Shown here: piece by piece, positions 34,217-45,636 of the stretch
How the letters are laid out: each line of letters opens with the position of its first letter
How positions within the stretch are numbered: the first letter of the stretch is position 1
DNA from: Bactericera cockerelli
Taxonomy: Eukaryota; Arthropoda; Insecta; Hemiptera; Triozidae
Assembly (NCBI GenBank): GCA_024516035.1
Contig: CM044963.1
Location: forward strand, 21,764,176-21,828,175
DNA length: 64,000 nt
Direction: 5' to 3'
Position numbers and translations under genes: made by a program
The notes under the pieces: generated by a model
What the model was told of the DNA's origin: nothing
The model's input: the letters and a program-made list of their open reading frames with translations, nothing else
The model's database searches: none

Positions 34217-35870
34217 TACAGGGTGTCCCACCAAACTTGGACACCTCAAATTACTCGGCCCCTGAAAGAGTTTTTGAAAAATAAAAAATCCTAGGGTACA
34301 TGGTGTAATTATGCGGTTTCAGTCATGAAATTTTTTTTATACAGGGTGGTTCAAAAGTCAGAAATTGAGGTGTCAACTTTCGATTTTTAAATGGATCGAC
34401 CTAAATTTTATTTGATAATTTTACTTCTAAATAGTTACTGAGTACTTTTTTAAACAAAAATTTTACATACAGGGTGGTTTTTTTTCGACCGATTTTTTTT
34501 CTAAATCTCGAATAACTCAAGTTTGTTTAATTTTTTCGATAACAAGAATAGAGAATGTTTGTTTAATGAAAACACGTACTTTCAATTGGCATCAAATTTT
34601 TTTATACAGGGTGGTTCACAAGTGAAATAATGACTTGATTTTTTTTAAAACTGAGTTTTTTTAATTTTTTATTTGGGATTAATAATTTTAACCTAATTTT
34701 ACACATTTTTTGTTAGTCATATCGAAAAACAAAACTAAAGTGTTGTACAGGGTTAGACATAATTTTTTTGTAACACCCTGTATATGGGCAGTCAAAGAGA
34801 CGTAAAATTAAATAGAAAGACTAAATGTGCAAGAAAAACTTCGATTTTTAATTATATAAAAAAGTTATGGTGTTTTAACTAATATTGTCACATGGACCAC
34901 CCTGTAGATATTTTCTTAAAACATCATATGGGTAGTCGAAATTGTCTAAAATTCAACGAGGAGTCCAAATCTGAAATAAAAAATGAATTTAAAAAGCCAT
35001 TTTCAATTTTGTGTCTACACCTACCTACTTTTTATTTCTAGTTTTAAAATCATTCAGTGTGTACACCAAATTGAAAATGGCTTCCAAATTCGTATTTTTT
35101 ACTTGTTCTTCCCCACGATTCGAAGTCTTCGTTGAATTTTATACAACCTCAAGTACCCACATGATACTTTAAGAGAATATCTACAGGGTGGTCCATGCGA
35201 AAATATTTGTTAAAACACCATAACATTTTGATATCATTAAAAATCAAAGTTTTTCTTGCACATTTAGTTTTTATATTTAGTTTTACGTCTCTTTGACTGC
35301 CCATATACAGGGTGTCACAAAAAAATTATGTCTCACCCTGTATAACACTTTAGTTTTGTTTTTCGATATGACTAATAAAAAATGTGTAAAATTAGGTTAG
35401 AATTATTAATCCCAAATAAAAAATTAAAAAAACTCAGTTTTAAAAAAAATCAAATCATTATTTCACTTGTGAACCATCCTGTATAAAAAAATTTGATGCC
35501 AATTGAAAGTGCGTGTTTTCATTACACAAACACTTTCTATTCTTGTTATCGAAAAAATTAAACAAACTTGAGTTATTCGAGATTTAGAAAAAAAATTGGT
35601 CGAAAAAAACCACCCTGTATGTAAAATTTTTGTTTAAAAAAGTACTCAGGAACCATTTAGAAGTAAAATTATCAAACAAAATTCAGGTTGATCCATTTAA
35701 AAATCGAAAGTTGACACCTCAATTTCTGACTTTTGAACCACCCTGTATAAAAAAAATTTCATGACTGAAACCGCATGATTAGACCATGTACCCTAGGATT
35801 TTTTATTTTTCAAAAACTCTTTCTGGGGTCGAGTAATTTGAGGTGTCCAAGTTTGATGGGACACCCTGTA
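34217..35870. mobile_element. Foldback element family FB1, copy 3 (complete)
   Basis: Opens tacagggtgtcccaccaaac and closes gtttgatgggacaccctgta, with TA outside. Its 1654 bp are collinear with 1657-3308, including all internal CAGGGTG motifs and the central ctacacctacctacttttta. There are scattered substitutions and no coding frame. Confidence 0.88.
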
Positions 35871-36360
35871 TATATCATGACTTTCCCAACCATATCGAAA
35901 CAAGATACAGGATCCCCTCAATGAACGCACGTATATTCAAGGTTCTCAAAAACGATATTAACCTTCTTTTTTCTTGGTCAAGTTAAAATCAAAGTTGCTC
36001 GGGAGGTTCTGAAAACAATATCGAGAACACTACTGGCGATGTCTTGTTTTACGTCACTTTCAACTGCATGGTCATCTCAAAAGGGGGTTTTACCTTCGAT
36101 TCTGTGGAAATTCACAAACCAGCTACTCAAATTAAACTCGGTCGAAACGGAAAAACCAAGTGAAGTATGATTTTTTTATTATTATTAAATTATTTTTCAA
36201 CAGGACATACGAGTATGTACAAACAAACATATATCTCCCTTGCTTTTATCCCATATTAGCGTACTATGTTGCTTTTGGGGTCGGCTATGTACAAACATGT
36301 ACAAACAAATAATGATAAAAAATAAAATTGAGAATTGAAAACAATATAAATTAGAAAAAC
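35871..36360. other. No gene; SINE-A scrap
   Basis: ggggttttaccttcgattct and gaaattcacaaaccagctac (36066-36125) are a decayed minus-strand SINE-A body. A (tta)n run is at 36174-36187. Confidence 0.45.
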
Positions 36361-36544
36361 GAGGCTGGGTGAGGTTAATATGGGTAGCTGGTACGATTCC
36401 CAGCGAATGGAGGGTAAAACCCCCTGTCAAGACATTAAAACCAAATAGAATCAACTGGTCACAATAGATTTAATTAGGTCGCAGTGTTGATTGTAAAGGT
36501 TTCACTGAAAACCCTGCAACCAGGTCAGATAATAATAATAATAA
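36361..36544 (+). repeat. SINE-A 3' body with (ATA)n tail
   Basis: gaggctgggtgaggttaata, the gtacgattcccagcgaatgg block, aaaccaaatagaatcaactg and ctgcaaccaggtcagataat, then the ataata tail. It is almost identical to the 3' part at 54660-54847, but headless. Confidence 0.8.
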
Positions 36545-36547
36545 CTA

Positions 36548-36592
36548 AAGGGTTGTGTTATTCCCTGTGGCAATCTCTTCCACCCAACCCTT
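36548..36592 (-). repeat. LINE 3' UTR hairpin motif (minus)
   Basis: aagggttgtgttattccctg, tggcaatctcttccaccc: the reverse complement of the conserved LINE 3' motif, directly next to the SINE-A tail. Confidence 0.55.
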
Positions 36593-36974
36593 CTTTGTGG
36601 TGAAGCTCAAGATGATCAAGGCTTCTTCACATTTTTTGAGGGTAGCCCATTGAAGTAATATTTAACAGTCCCACAACGGTATGGTTCAGTATTGATGAGG
36701 AGCCGCGGGTTTTAGTTAGGGTAGGCTGCCATGGATACCGGGTGGTTCATGTCTGAGTCCTACACTTTTCGGCATGAGCTTTATTACCCTCCTCAAAAAA
36801 GCTCGTTATTACTTAGAGCCTCCGTTAGTTTTCCGAAAAAATGAGATCTAATTAGAAAAGTTTCTTATGAAGAGAAAACTTACTTAATATTCTTTTATAG
36901 GTACGTGAGATCCATTAGAATTATTCTTTTGATATTTTTCAAACATTTCAAACATATTAAAAATGCTTTCAGAA
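36593..36974. other. No gene seen
   Basis: Unassigned sequence between the SINE/LINE tails and the next MITE. Confidence 0.35.
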
Positions 36975-37483
36975 TACAGGGTGATCCAAAAAAGTAGGTA
37001 AACCGGTTAACCTCCTATATTATGGACTATTCGAGGTGGTGTCAACACAATGACAAAAGTTGCGAATACGCTTTCTATGTGACACGCCCCTCGAGTTTAA
37101 AAAAATACATCGTTAATTACGCTTTCTAGACTAAAGGTGGCTGACATCTTGTATTGAGAGTTATTTTCTATTTCCTCAAACTCGTATGGCGTAACTAAAA
37201 ATATACGATATTTAATATATTTATGTATTTTTTTTTTATTTAAGGATTTTCGCACCTTTTGTAATACAGTTGAACCCCCCCCCCTTCTCTAAAATAGTCC
37301 ATAATATAATTATATAGTGAACGGATTAACCTACTATTTTAATGATCACTTTCGCGATGTCACATCTACTCAAACTCGCTTTGCTAAATCTCTGCTGAAA
37401 GGACTTGAACCACCGACCTCCCGGTTACAAGTCCGCCGCCTTATCGATCAAACTACTGAGGTCGGTTTCATAATCACCCTGTA
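36975..37483. mobile_element. TACAGGGTGA-ended MITE interrupted by a SINE
   Basis: Left end tacagggtgatccaaaaaag, taggtaaaccggttaacc; right end ggattaacctactatttt, then after the SINE cataatcaccctgta. Subterminal tattatggactatt (left) and aatagtccataatata (right) also pair. The right inverted repeat is split by SINE-C at 37340-37470. It carries no gene. Confidence 0.72.
37340..37470 (-). repeat. SINE-C copy 2, inserted in a MITE terminus
   Basis: atgatcactttcgcgatgtc, actcgctttgctaaatctct, ggacttgaaccaccgacctc and gatcaaactactgaggtcgg match 33095-33245. It splits the right inverted repeat of the MITE between ctacta(tttt) and cataatcacc. Confidence 0.75.
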
Positions 37484-37680
37484 TAAACTAGAAAGCTTAA
37501 ACTTTATAAAACATAATTGAGTAATTATAATTAGACTCGTACACTATTTTGTATGCCCTCTCCTGTTAAAGAGGAAATTAAGCGGAAAAGTCAAACATAC
37601 CTAAGTAATTACAGAACTATTTTTATTTAAATATTTATATTATTATATAGTATATACATACCTAATAATTATATAAGTTT

Positions 37681-38070
37681 AGGGAAAACTACTCCGAAGA
37701 ATTATACAATTGAAAAAAGAATGTCAACTAGCTAATGAAATTGTACTTGGTAAATATTATCTCACTGGTAGTCAAGTGGTAAACGCGCTAGTCTGGTAAT
37801 CCAGGTAGCGTAGGGATCCGTTGGTTCGAATCCTGCCCAGTGCATGAGTTATTCCTCATTAATTTGAGTTTGTGACCACATAATAATAAGACTCTGAGGG
37901 TTATTAGGTGGTAGAAAAAGCTTTGTACATTAACCTCGCCTGGTGTTTACCTTCCACTAAAGAGCCTTATTTTTATGGAAAACTACTACGAAGAAGGATT
38001 ATACTAGTGCACGAAAGAAGTCCACGAGCTAATGAAATTGTACTTGGCAGGTATTATCTCAAGAATGAAA
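37681..38070. repeat. Direct repeat of about 84 bp around a tRNA-like SINE
   Basis: ggaaaactactccgaagaat to gtaaatattatctca (37682-37763) is repeated as ggaaaactactacgaagaag to caggtattatctca (37977-38062). A tRNA-like segment lies between, with A-box tagtcaagtgg (37769-37779), B-box ggttcgaatcc (37823-37833) and complementary ends cactgg/ccagtg. Intervening stems are poor, so I call it a SINE head. Confidence 0.55.
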
Positions 38071-38094
38071 AAGTTACTACTTTATTATAATTAA

Positions 38095-38340
38095 TTAATA
38101 ACACCCTGTATCCAAAGGGAACACACAGTATACTAATGACTTCCTGTATGCAGAGGAGACACGTAGTTATACTAGTGACACCCTGTATTCAGAGGAGACA
38201 CGTAGTTATACTAGTGACACCCTGTATTCAGAGGGACACGTAGTTATACTAGTGACACCCTGTATTCAGAGGGGAAACGTAGTTATACTAGTGACACCCT
38301 GTATTCAGAGGGGACACGTAGTTATACTAGCGACACCATG
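38095..38340. repeat. 39-bp satellite, array 1
   Basis: About six units of gacaccctgtattcagaggg with gacacgtagttatactagt, 38-39 bp apart. The same unit forms a second array at 42490-42668. Confidence 0.9.
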
Positions 38341-38342
38341 TA

Positions 38343-38854
38343 TCCCCCAAAAAACACTACGTGTAAAAATAGTCGTCAAGTGTTGGAATGATTAAAAAGA
38401 ACTGATATCAAAAAACGTCAATTTTCTATGTTTGAAGTAATTATTTTTCACGTAATTAGTGTCTTGATAATTCAACCAAAATAATAGCTTCACAACAATA
38501 ATACACCTTTGAGCAAACTTCGATTTGGTATTTTGAGAATTTAACCAAAAAATAGACACACAACAAATCAATGCTCTTGTAAGAACAATGGTTCTGTAAT
38601 ATGCAACATTGTTCTTACAAGAGCATTGTTTTGTTGTGTGTCTATTTTTTGGTTAAATTCTCAAAATACCAAATCGAAGTTTGCTCAAAGGTGTATTATT
38701 GTTGTGAAGCTATTATTTTGGTTGAATTATCAAGACACTAATTACGTGAAAAATAATTACTTCAAACATAGAAAATTGACGTTTTTTGATATCAGTTCTT
38801 TTTAATCATTCCAACACTTGACGACTATTTTTACACGTAGTGTTTTTTGGGGGA
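38343..38854. mobile_element. 512-bp near-perfect palindromic MITE
   Basis: tcccccaaaaaacactacgt at the left is mirrored by acgtagtgttttttggggga at the right, with TA on both sides (38341-38342 and 38855-38856). The arms of about 248 bp are nearly identical, with a loop of about 16 bp at 38591-38606. It is inserted at the edge of the 39-bp array and has no ORF. Near-identity implies recent mobility or gene conversion. Confidence 0.85.
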
Positions 38855-38856
38855 TA

Positions 38857-39340
38857 TCACTACTTTTTGATTTAATTGATTTTCCTCTGATAGATGAAAT
38901 AAAACTAATCAACAATCAACAGATAAAAGAAAAAAGACTTTTAACTTAAGGATGTTGCGATACGCAGTAATATTATAAGACTATCATATAAAATGTTGGG
39001 TAATTTATATTGAACTAGTGAGGTGACACTACTTTGTTTAAGGAAAAAAGTTATAATGAGTTGCATGCTCGAAAATTATATTGTGACCCAAGTACTGTTC
39101 TGTAAATAACTACAATTGCAAGGAGAAAAAAAAAATGATAGAAAAAAAACATTGAAAAGATGCTGAAAGAAAATTTCACAGTACTTGCTGAAGAGAGGAG
39201 AAATCTTGAGATAACAGGTGTGGTCCTTATTTGAGTGACACTAGATAGCGCTCAGCAATTTTATTGATCTTTTCAAATTTTGAAACCCACTACCGAGGTT
39301 CACTAACAGAAAACTACCCCGTTTCATTATTTTTGGCAAT
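38857..39340. other. No gene seen
   Basis: AT-rich; no repeat family recognised. Confidence 0.35.
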
Positions 39341-39344
39341 AATT

Positions 39345-40135
39345 AGAGATGGGTGATATCAAGTATTTCACAGAACTGGTACTTCAGTAATCGATTACTT
39401 AAAAGTACCGAGTATTTATCCAATTACTTTTGTACTTGTTTTTGAGGTTATGAGAGAGGATGTAAATGGAATAATGGATTCGAGTAATCACTCAATAACC
39501 AAGTACAAAAGCACCTTTTTTTCATTATTCAGTACACTAACTAAATCTCACAATTTTCATTCAGAACGTTTAAAGGAGATGAATCTCGGTTCCCAAAATT
39601 CATTGGGTGTTTTAGTTTCAAGTGTTTTAATAGATTAGAAGCTCCACCTTTTATTTTATAAATTGAATTACATAATGTACATTTCCCTAAACCGTCCGAT
39701 TGTTCGACAAAGAAGTTTCAAATAGAACACTTGTTTCTACGAGACAAAGAGAAAAATATTAGGACACCGACAGCCCGAATATTATTGATAGATAATATCG
39801 GAACAATTAAGTACCTCTCTCTACTGTACCCAGTTCTAGAGTTGGGTATTTGGGTAATATTGTAATTGTAATACCGTTTATTTCATAGAACCGGTACCCG
39901 GTATCGTACCCGGCCCCAGTGTGTAATACCAAGTATTTAATAGAACTGGTACCCGGCTACTACGTACAATACGTCGGACGTCGGTACTCAAGCCCGGTGT
40001 GTAATACCGAGTATTTTATAAAACCGGTACCCAGTACGGTACGCGAATCCGGTGTGTTATACCGACTACTGAGTATTTCATAGAATCGGTACCCGGTTCC
40101 GGTACTCGTGAAATGTCAGCTGAGGGTCATATATG
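39345..40135. repeat. Degenerate repeats with ggtacccggt cores
   Basis: Blocks such as accgagtatttcatagaacc and ggtacccggt recur at about 39360-39420 and four times within 39870-40110, roughly 60-75 bp apart. They are probably parts of an old element. The ORF at 39450-39638 is not convincing. Confidence 0.55.
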
Positions 40136-40162
40136 GTATTCATGGGCTCAAAGTGTTAAAGA

Positions 40163-40215
40163 GATGGGTGGAAGAGATTGCCACAGGCAATAACCCCGCC
40201 CTTTAGGTGGGACAT
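40163..40215 (+). repeat. LINE 3' UTR hairpin motif
   Basis: gatgggtggaagagattgcc, acaggcaataaccccgccct. This is the cleanest copy of the conserved motif; gattgcc and ggcaat can pair. Confidence 0.6.
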
Positions 40216-40295
40216 TAGTGTTATTTCTTTTTACTTATTTATTTTGGCATTTGTTTTTTTTTTCTCTAAACACTCCAGACTCTAGAGTCTGGAAT

Positions 40296-40450
40296 CACAG
40301 CCCTATCCAGGCTGGGTGAGGTAAATGTAGGTAGCTGGAACGATTCCCAGCGAACGGAGGGTAAAACCCTCCGTCCTGACTAGTTCAAATCAGGACGTTA
40401 AAACCAAATACAATCAACTGGTCACCATCGTTTTAAAATGAGGTTGGTTT
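40296..40450 (+). repeat. SINE-A body fragment
   Basis: tatccaggctgggtgaggta, gattcccagcgaacggaggg and aaccaaatacaatcaactgg match the family. The head is missing. Confidence 0.72.
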
Positions 40451-41274
40451 GATAATTGGTGCTTCTTTTGTGGAACTTATAATAATAAATATAATAAATG
40501 CCCGCAGCACGGGTTTATATTTACGAGCCTAGCTCTATTTACAAACAGAAAACAAATAACATGAATATATCACATAAGAAAGGTTTAAAACTTCAACCAG
40601 TATATAATAATGAAGAAAAAAACATACCTATTTAATCATAAAATCTATTACCAAAAATTAATTAATAATCAACTAGTCTTTTAATCTTGTATTGAAAAAT
40701 TAGTAATGAACTCGAAAACGGACAACTCTGTTTCGTGGTTTTGTTTACAATACAATTTTAATTATATTATGTACCTGTTGTACCTACGTACATACATGGT
40801 AGATAGATGGAAATTCGATCTTGGTAAAATAAAGAGGGAAATGAAAGTGCCGAGTATTATTGTATGTTCCGAAATTGCCTCTTACTATGGCTCTAAGAAA
40901 TGTTGACCCATATATTTGCCTAACTTCGAGTTGCTAAACATGGTGCCATTTCAGCGTAATCAGTAGATATAAACAGAAAAAGCGAGAAATTATACTAGAT
41001 ATACATTTAATAATTATAAATTAATAGGCAAGCATATATCCTGAAAATACCCTGAAAATTTCAGCTCGATTGGACAAAAAATGCAACTTATATGACGTTA
41101 CATACAAAGGTAGATGGATAATTAGATTGTGACAAATCAATGTTGATCGAGTTAAACCATACTCACTTCGTTCGAAATTAAATGGTCAAAGGAGGTTGAC
41201 TCAAACAAGCAACTACTGTTTTTTTTTCTCACGAGAATACCGGACATCCAAAGTACAGAGTAAAAAAAAATCTA
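40451..41274. other. No gene recognised
   Basis: AT-rich; a 66-codon frame at 40706-40906 lacks any support. Confidence 0.4.
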
Positions 41275-41350
41275 CCTAGCCGGGATTCGAACCCAGGTCA
41301 CCTTGCAAACTTTGTGTTTTACCTACACCAGTCGACGACCACAGAGACTG
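41275..41350 (-). repeat. tRNA-like SINE head (minus)
   Basis: Minus strand: A-box-like tggtcgtcgactgg, B-box gggttcgaatc within gacctgggttcgaatcccgg. An intact T arm is suggested, but the D arm and anticodon loop are irregular, so it is more likely a SINE than a tRNA gene. Confidence 0.5.
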
Positions 41351-42485
41351 CTCAATACGTAATATTTTATTATATTTATCATTTGATCTACATTAATCAA
41401 TATTTTTGCCTCTTACTGGCCATTATTTTATACACTTCTCATAATATAGACCTAGTTTACCTCTTGATGTAGAAATCTTTGAATGAAGTTATAAAACGTT
41501 ATTATTCCCTCTCTAATTAACTGCTCTGTTGGCAGCTTGGATGAAGAAAAGACGATTAAATCACACCCTTAATTTAAGTTCTATGTGAGACGAAGTTTTT
41601 TTTGTTACTCTCATAAATATAAAATCAGTTTTTTCTTTTTATGTCTCACACTGTCGCTGATTTTTCTAAATTTTTATTTACATCGTAGTATAATTTTGCG
41701 TAGTTAGACCTTTAGTAAGAACCTTCAGTCATCCACGTGGGATAATTAGGCGTGGCTCCAGGGTTCATTATAGATATTCCTTTAGAGGGCTTTAAATACT
41801 TTTCTACTTGTTTCAACCATCTGAAATTAAGTGATCTCATTCCCTTTGCCTAGACCTTCCTAAAAACACCAAAAATACATCTCTAGGATAACAATGGACG
41901 GCTCTGGGCTCCATAATAAGTATTCCTTTCAAAGGCTATAACTCAAGTTTGGTCGAGTGTAATACTTTCGTTATATTTTTATATTTTTTCCTATGATAAG
42001 GCCTTTCAAAAAATACCACAACCGCAGCTCCAAGATAACCAGGGGCGGTTCTGTGCAACTTTCCGGTTTTATTTTAGAAGGCTATATCTCCTATCCTATA
42101 AAAAAATAAATACTTGAAACTATAAAAGGTATGCAGAAATAAAAATTCCCTATCCAAAAACGTAGCTCACGTCTTTCCACGATAAGCACACGTTGCTGTA
42201 CCCTTGACAGAAAATTGGTCTGAAAAAAAAAAAAACCCGTATGAATAATTTCATGAAATTCAAGATTTTACGCGTGGCCAGAAAACGACTTTAACTGTAA
42301 TACGTAGGAACCTCGCGCCTTCGTGAAACACAATCTATTTTTGCGTCTCATTACGAATTTGAAATAAAAATTGATAAAAGTTAGCGGGAAGTGGGCGAAA
42401 ACAATAAAACAAAATACATATAAACTCTGTTTCGTGTTAATATAGGCCGGTTGGCTGGCGCTACTTGACGAGCGCTCGCCTACCG
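41351..42485. other. No gene; diverged tandem of about 150 bp
   Basis: Between about 41740 and 42100 similar blocks recur (ggctccagggttcattatag, ggctctgggctccataataa, cggttctgtgcaactttccg, each followed by ttt and an aggctataactc-like stretch). They suggest an old tandem element. Confidence 0.4.
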
Positions 42486-42489
42486 GCGA

Positions 42490-42668
42490 GCTTGATTCAG
42501 AGGGAACACGTAGTTTTACTAGTGACACCCTGTATTCAGAGGGAACACGTAATTATACTAGTGACACTCTGTATTCAGAGGGGACACGTAGTTATACTAG
42601 TGACACCCTGTATTCAGAGGGGACACGAAGTTATACTAGTGACACCCTGTATTCAAAGGGGACACGTA
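42490..42668. repeat. 39-bp satellite, array 2
   Basis: About 4.5 units identical in plan to 38095-38340 (gacaccctgtattcagaggg, acacgtagttatactagt). The small ORF across it is a repeat artefact. Confidence 0.9.
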
Positions 42669-42826
42669 TTTTTGGGCCAGTCACTTGAGACAGCTCCCTA
42701 GGGGCTTTGTTTGCTGTATAATAGAATACTACGTGCAGCGCACGTACCATCCACCCAGGGCTACCCAACATGTCACTCCATTAAAAAAGTATTACTTTAG
42801 GTACCCTAAAGGTACCCAACCGTTAC

Positions 42827-43085
42827 GCCAGCCTCCGTGGCGTAACGGTTGTGACTACTGCCCGTAGTTCAGAGATCCTGTGTTCGATTCCCGGTTGGAG
42901 CAGACTTTTCGCACAGAAAATACTGGTCCCCCCGAAAATGTGAGGCTGGCAATTCCGGCCCCACCCAGGCTGGGTGAGGTTAATGTGGGTAGCTGGTACG
43001 ATTCCCAGAGAATGGAGGGTAAAACCCCCGTCCTGTCTACCTCAAGTTAGGACGTTAAAACCAAATAGAATCAATGGACATGAAA
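42827..43085 (+). repeat. SINE-A, full-length copy 1
   Basis: tRNA-derived head with A-box tggcgtaacgg (42838-42848) and B-box tgttcgattcc (42881-42891). The body follows: gtgaggctggcaattccggc, ccaggctgggtgaggttaat, agctggtacgattcccagag, and aaccaaatagaatcaatgg. It would be transcribed by RNA polymerase III from the internal promoter and mobilised by a LINE in trans. Confidence 0.85.
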
Positions 43086-43554
43086 GGAGCCCAGTCATTG
43101 AATTTCGGCGTCCATATAATCCTCTCACCACCGTGACTTAGGTATCAATACCTAACTCACGGACACGGAATTGTTAATTGTTATGGTACCCTAATATTTT
43201 TTGTTGAAAGAAACAAGATTGGAGGGGTCATCTCCCTTTTCTCAATATTTCCGTTCGAAGGTGAATTCCAAAAATAATCTAATATTAATGCCAAATCATG
43301 ATAGAGACACACCTTGGGAGTTTCAACCAATCACAGCGCACTATAGTTGAGTAATAGTCTGGCTTATCTCAACTTTAATCCTTTTTATATATCGGCTCTT
43401 AGTCTTAAACTTGAATGCCGTAAAGGGTGCGCAAAGGCACTTGTATTTACGGAAAGAGTTCATATATGTAAACATGTAACAAAAGTTAAAAATTTATATA
43501 CGATCATCATTTTTGTTTTAAATTATTCTGCGAAGAAAAAAAATCCTCCAAAGA
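43086..43554. other. No gene seen
   Basis: A local inverted repeat aggtatcaatacct is at 43140-43153; the rest is unassigned. Confidence 0.35.
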
Positions 43555-43622
43555 ATTGAACCCACAAACTCCAAGCTGTGAACCCCTGAATCAACCACTG
43601 CTCGGAGCCAGGACTTATGACC
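43555..43622 (-). repeat. tRNA-like remnant (minus)
   Basis: ttgaacccacaaactccaag and caaccactgctcggagccag look like reversed B-box and A-box regions of a decayed SINE head. Confidence 0.4.
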
Positions 43623-43664
43623 TCTAGTGTACTCAGTACTCAGGTTACCGCAGCTTCATCTGGA

Positions 43665-44270
43665 CTTTTTATTCCTCTCTCTCTCTCTTCTGTCTCTTTT
43701 TCCCTCTCCTCTCTCTCTCTTTTCTTTCCCTCCTCATCTAGTGCATGTATTTCTTCTTTCTCTTGTAACCAAACTTTATTATTTACATTTCAAGCCCTTT
43801 CTTCTTTGTTTTCTACTCTTCCTAACTGCACTCATCTCTTTGAATGTATTTTTTTCTATCTCTCTATCCCACTCCATTCCGCTCTACTTTCCTCGGTGTA
43901 TGTCAATCTTTCTCCAGTCTACTTTTTCTTATTCAATCTCTAACTCTCTTTTCCTGCATGGTTTGTCGATATTTTTTTTCTTCATTTATTCTATCTCTAT
44001 CTTTCTTCTCTCTATTTGCTGCATGGTCCTCTATTATTTTTCTCTCTTTCTTCTCTAACTATTTTCCTGCATACATATATCCTCTATTCTTTTTTTCTTA
44101 TTCTAATTTATTCTTCTTATCTATTTTCCTCATATTTCCTGTATCCTTTTTTCCGTCTGTGTTTCTCTATCTTTCATCCCCTCTTTGAATCTTTGTTTTT
44201 ACCTTTTTCCCCCCACCCACTCCTCTTCTATCCCTTCCACTAACTACTTGAATTAATTTTTCCTTCCCCG
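43665..44270. repeat. Pyrimidine-rich low-complexity DNA
   Basis: CT/TTC-rich sequence; overlapping long frames are Ser/Leu/Phe artefacts. Confidence 0.7.
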
Positions 44271-44479
44271 GTTAGGTTCTTCTTTTTCAAGTACGCTTTT
44301 TTTCTTCTCTTGAGTATGAAAAATGAATTTACCTTCTTCAATTTTTCGCCCGACTTTTGAGAGAAGAAGATGGATAGAGGAAAGGCAGAGGTTAGAAAAG
44401 GAGAGGGGATACAGTGCTCCGGAAAGTTCACACAGCTCAAATTGAATTTGTAATAATATTATTAAGACAAGTGAGATCA

Positions 44480-44790
44480 AGAGAGAGAAGGAGAGAGAGA
44501 GAGAGAGAAAGGGGGAGAGAGAAAGGGAGAGAGAGGCAGAGAGAGAGGGAGAGAGAGAGGAAGGAGAGAGGGACAGAGAGAGCCAGAGAGAAGAGAACAG
44601 TAAGGGAGAGATAAAATAGGAGAGAGAGGCAAAGAGAGGGAAATAGGGAGGGAGAGAGAAAATACTAGGGAAAGAGAAAAGGAGAGAGAAAGAGAAGGAG
44701 AAAGAGAGAGGGAGAGAGAGGGAAATAGAGAGGGAGAGAGAGAAAAATAGTAAGGGAGAGAGAGAGAGGGAAATAGGGAGGGAAAAAGAG
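44480..44790. repeat. (GA)n/(GGGA)n microsatellite
   Basis: gagagaga with interspersed gggag, aggcag and aaatag. Confidence 0.88.
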
Positions 44791-45120
44791 AAAGATAAAA
44801 AACAATAATTTCAGTGTCGGCCCATTTAAATTCAAAACGGAGAGATAATGTTATGTAAATTTAGAGAGAAAAAGTTTAAGTCTTAACATAGCAAGCCAAA
44901 AAAACGTAGCAAGTCAAAAAAAAAAGTTGTTACTTCGTGATAAAAGTTGGTAACATCTTGAAACTTACAAAGTTACATGTACCTACCGACTTTTTGGACC
45001 GTAGAAGAAAATAAAAGTTGGACCGTAGAATATAGTAGGAAAGGCACTTAAAGAGCTGGAATTTAACAAATTCAAGACAGAACTTGAAAAGTTTGAATTC
45101 ATCTTTTAGAAGCACAACTT

Positions 45121-45335
45121 GCCTTTGAGCTGAACTTAAGTCAGGTAAAAGTTGTTAGATAAGATAGTGGGCCCTCGCCTGGTCGCTGGTGGGTACTTCA
45201 AGACTAAACTTAAGAAGTAGGACTTGACTTTGAGCTAAACTTAAGTCAGGCAAGACTTGTTAGATAAGATAGTGGGACTTCGCCTGGTGGCTGGTAAGTA
45301 CTTCAAGACTAAACTTGAGAAGTAGAAGTTGTATT
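45121..45335. repeat. 105-bp direct duplication
   Basis: tttgagctgaacttaagtca to aaacttaagaagta recurs 105 bp later (45124 versus 45229), with few changes (gataagatagtggg, acttcaagactaaactt). Confidence 0.75.
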
Positions 45336-45499
45336 ATTTAGAAATGATCGTATGGGGACGAAGATAAAACTTGATGGAGGTTGAATGTTCTTTTTAATGA
45401 TAAGGTTTCGGTATAGGTAGGAAGATTAAAGTGTAGGAAAAGAGAGAGAGAAAATACTAGAGAAAAAGGAATCAGAAAATGGGATAAGTGAGCTGGAAA

Positions 45500-45549
45500 A
45501 AAGAAGAGAGAGAGAGAGACAGAGAGAGAGAGGGAGGGAGAGAGAGAAG

Positions 45550-45580
<31 letters not shown>

Positions 45581-45600
45581 AGATAGGGAGAGGGAGTGAG
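45500..45600. repeat. (GA)n microsatellite
   Basis: gagagaga tract directly left of a foldback element. Confidence 0.85.
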
Positions 45601-45636
45601 GGAAGGAAAGCGAAGTAAAACAGACAAAACATAATA

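Noticed and set aside
37767..37840. Possible functional tRNA gene
   Set aside because: A and B boxes and complementary ends are present, but the anticodon and variable stems do not fold cleanly and the segment sits in a repeated unit.
41275..41350. Possible minus-strand tRNA
   Set aside because: The T arm looks good, but the D arm and anticodon arm are irregular; a SINE head is more likely.
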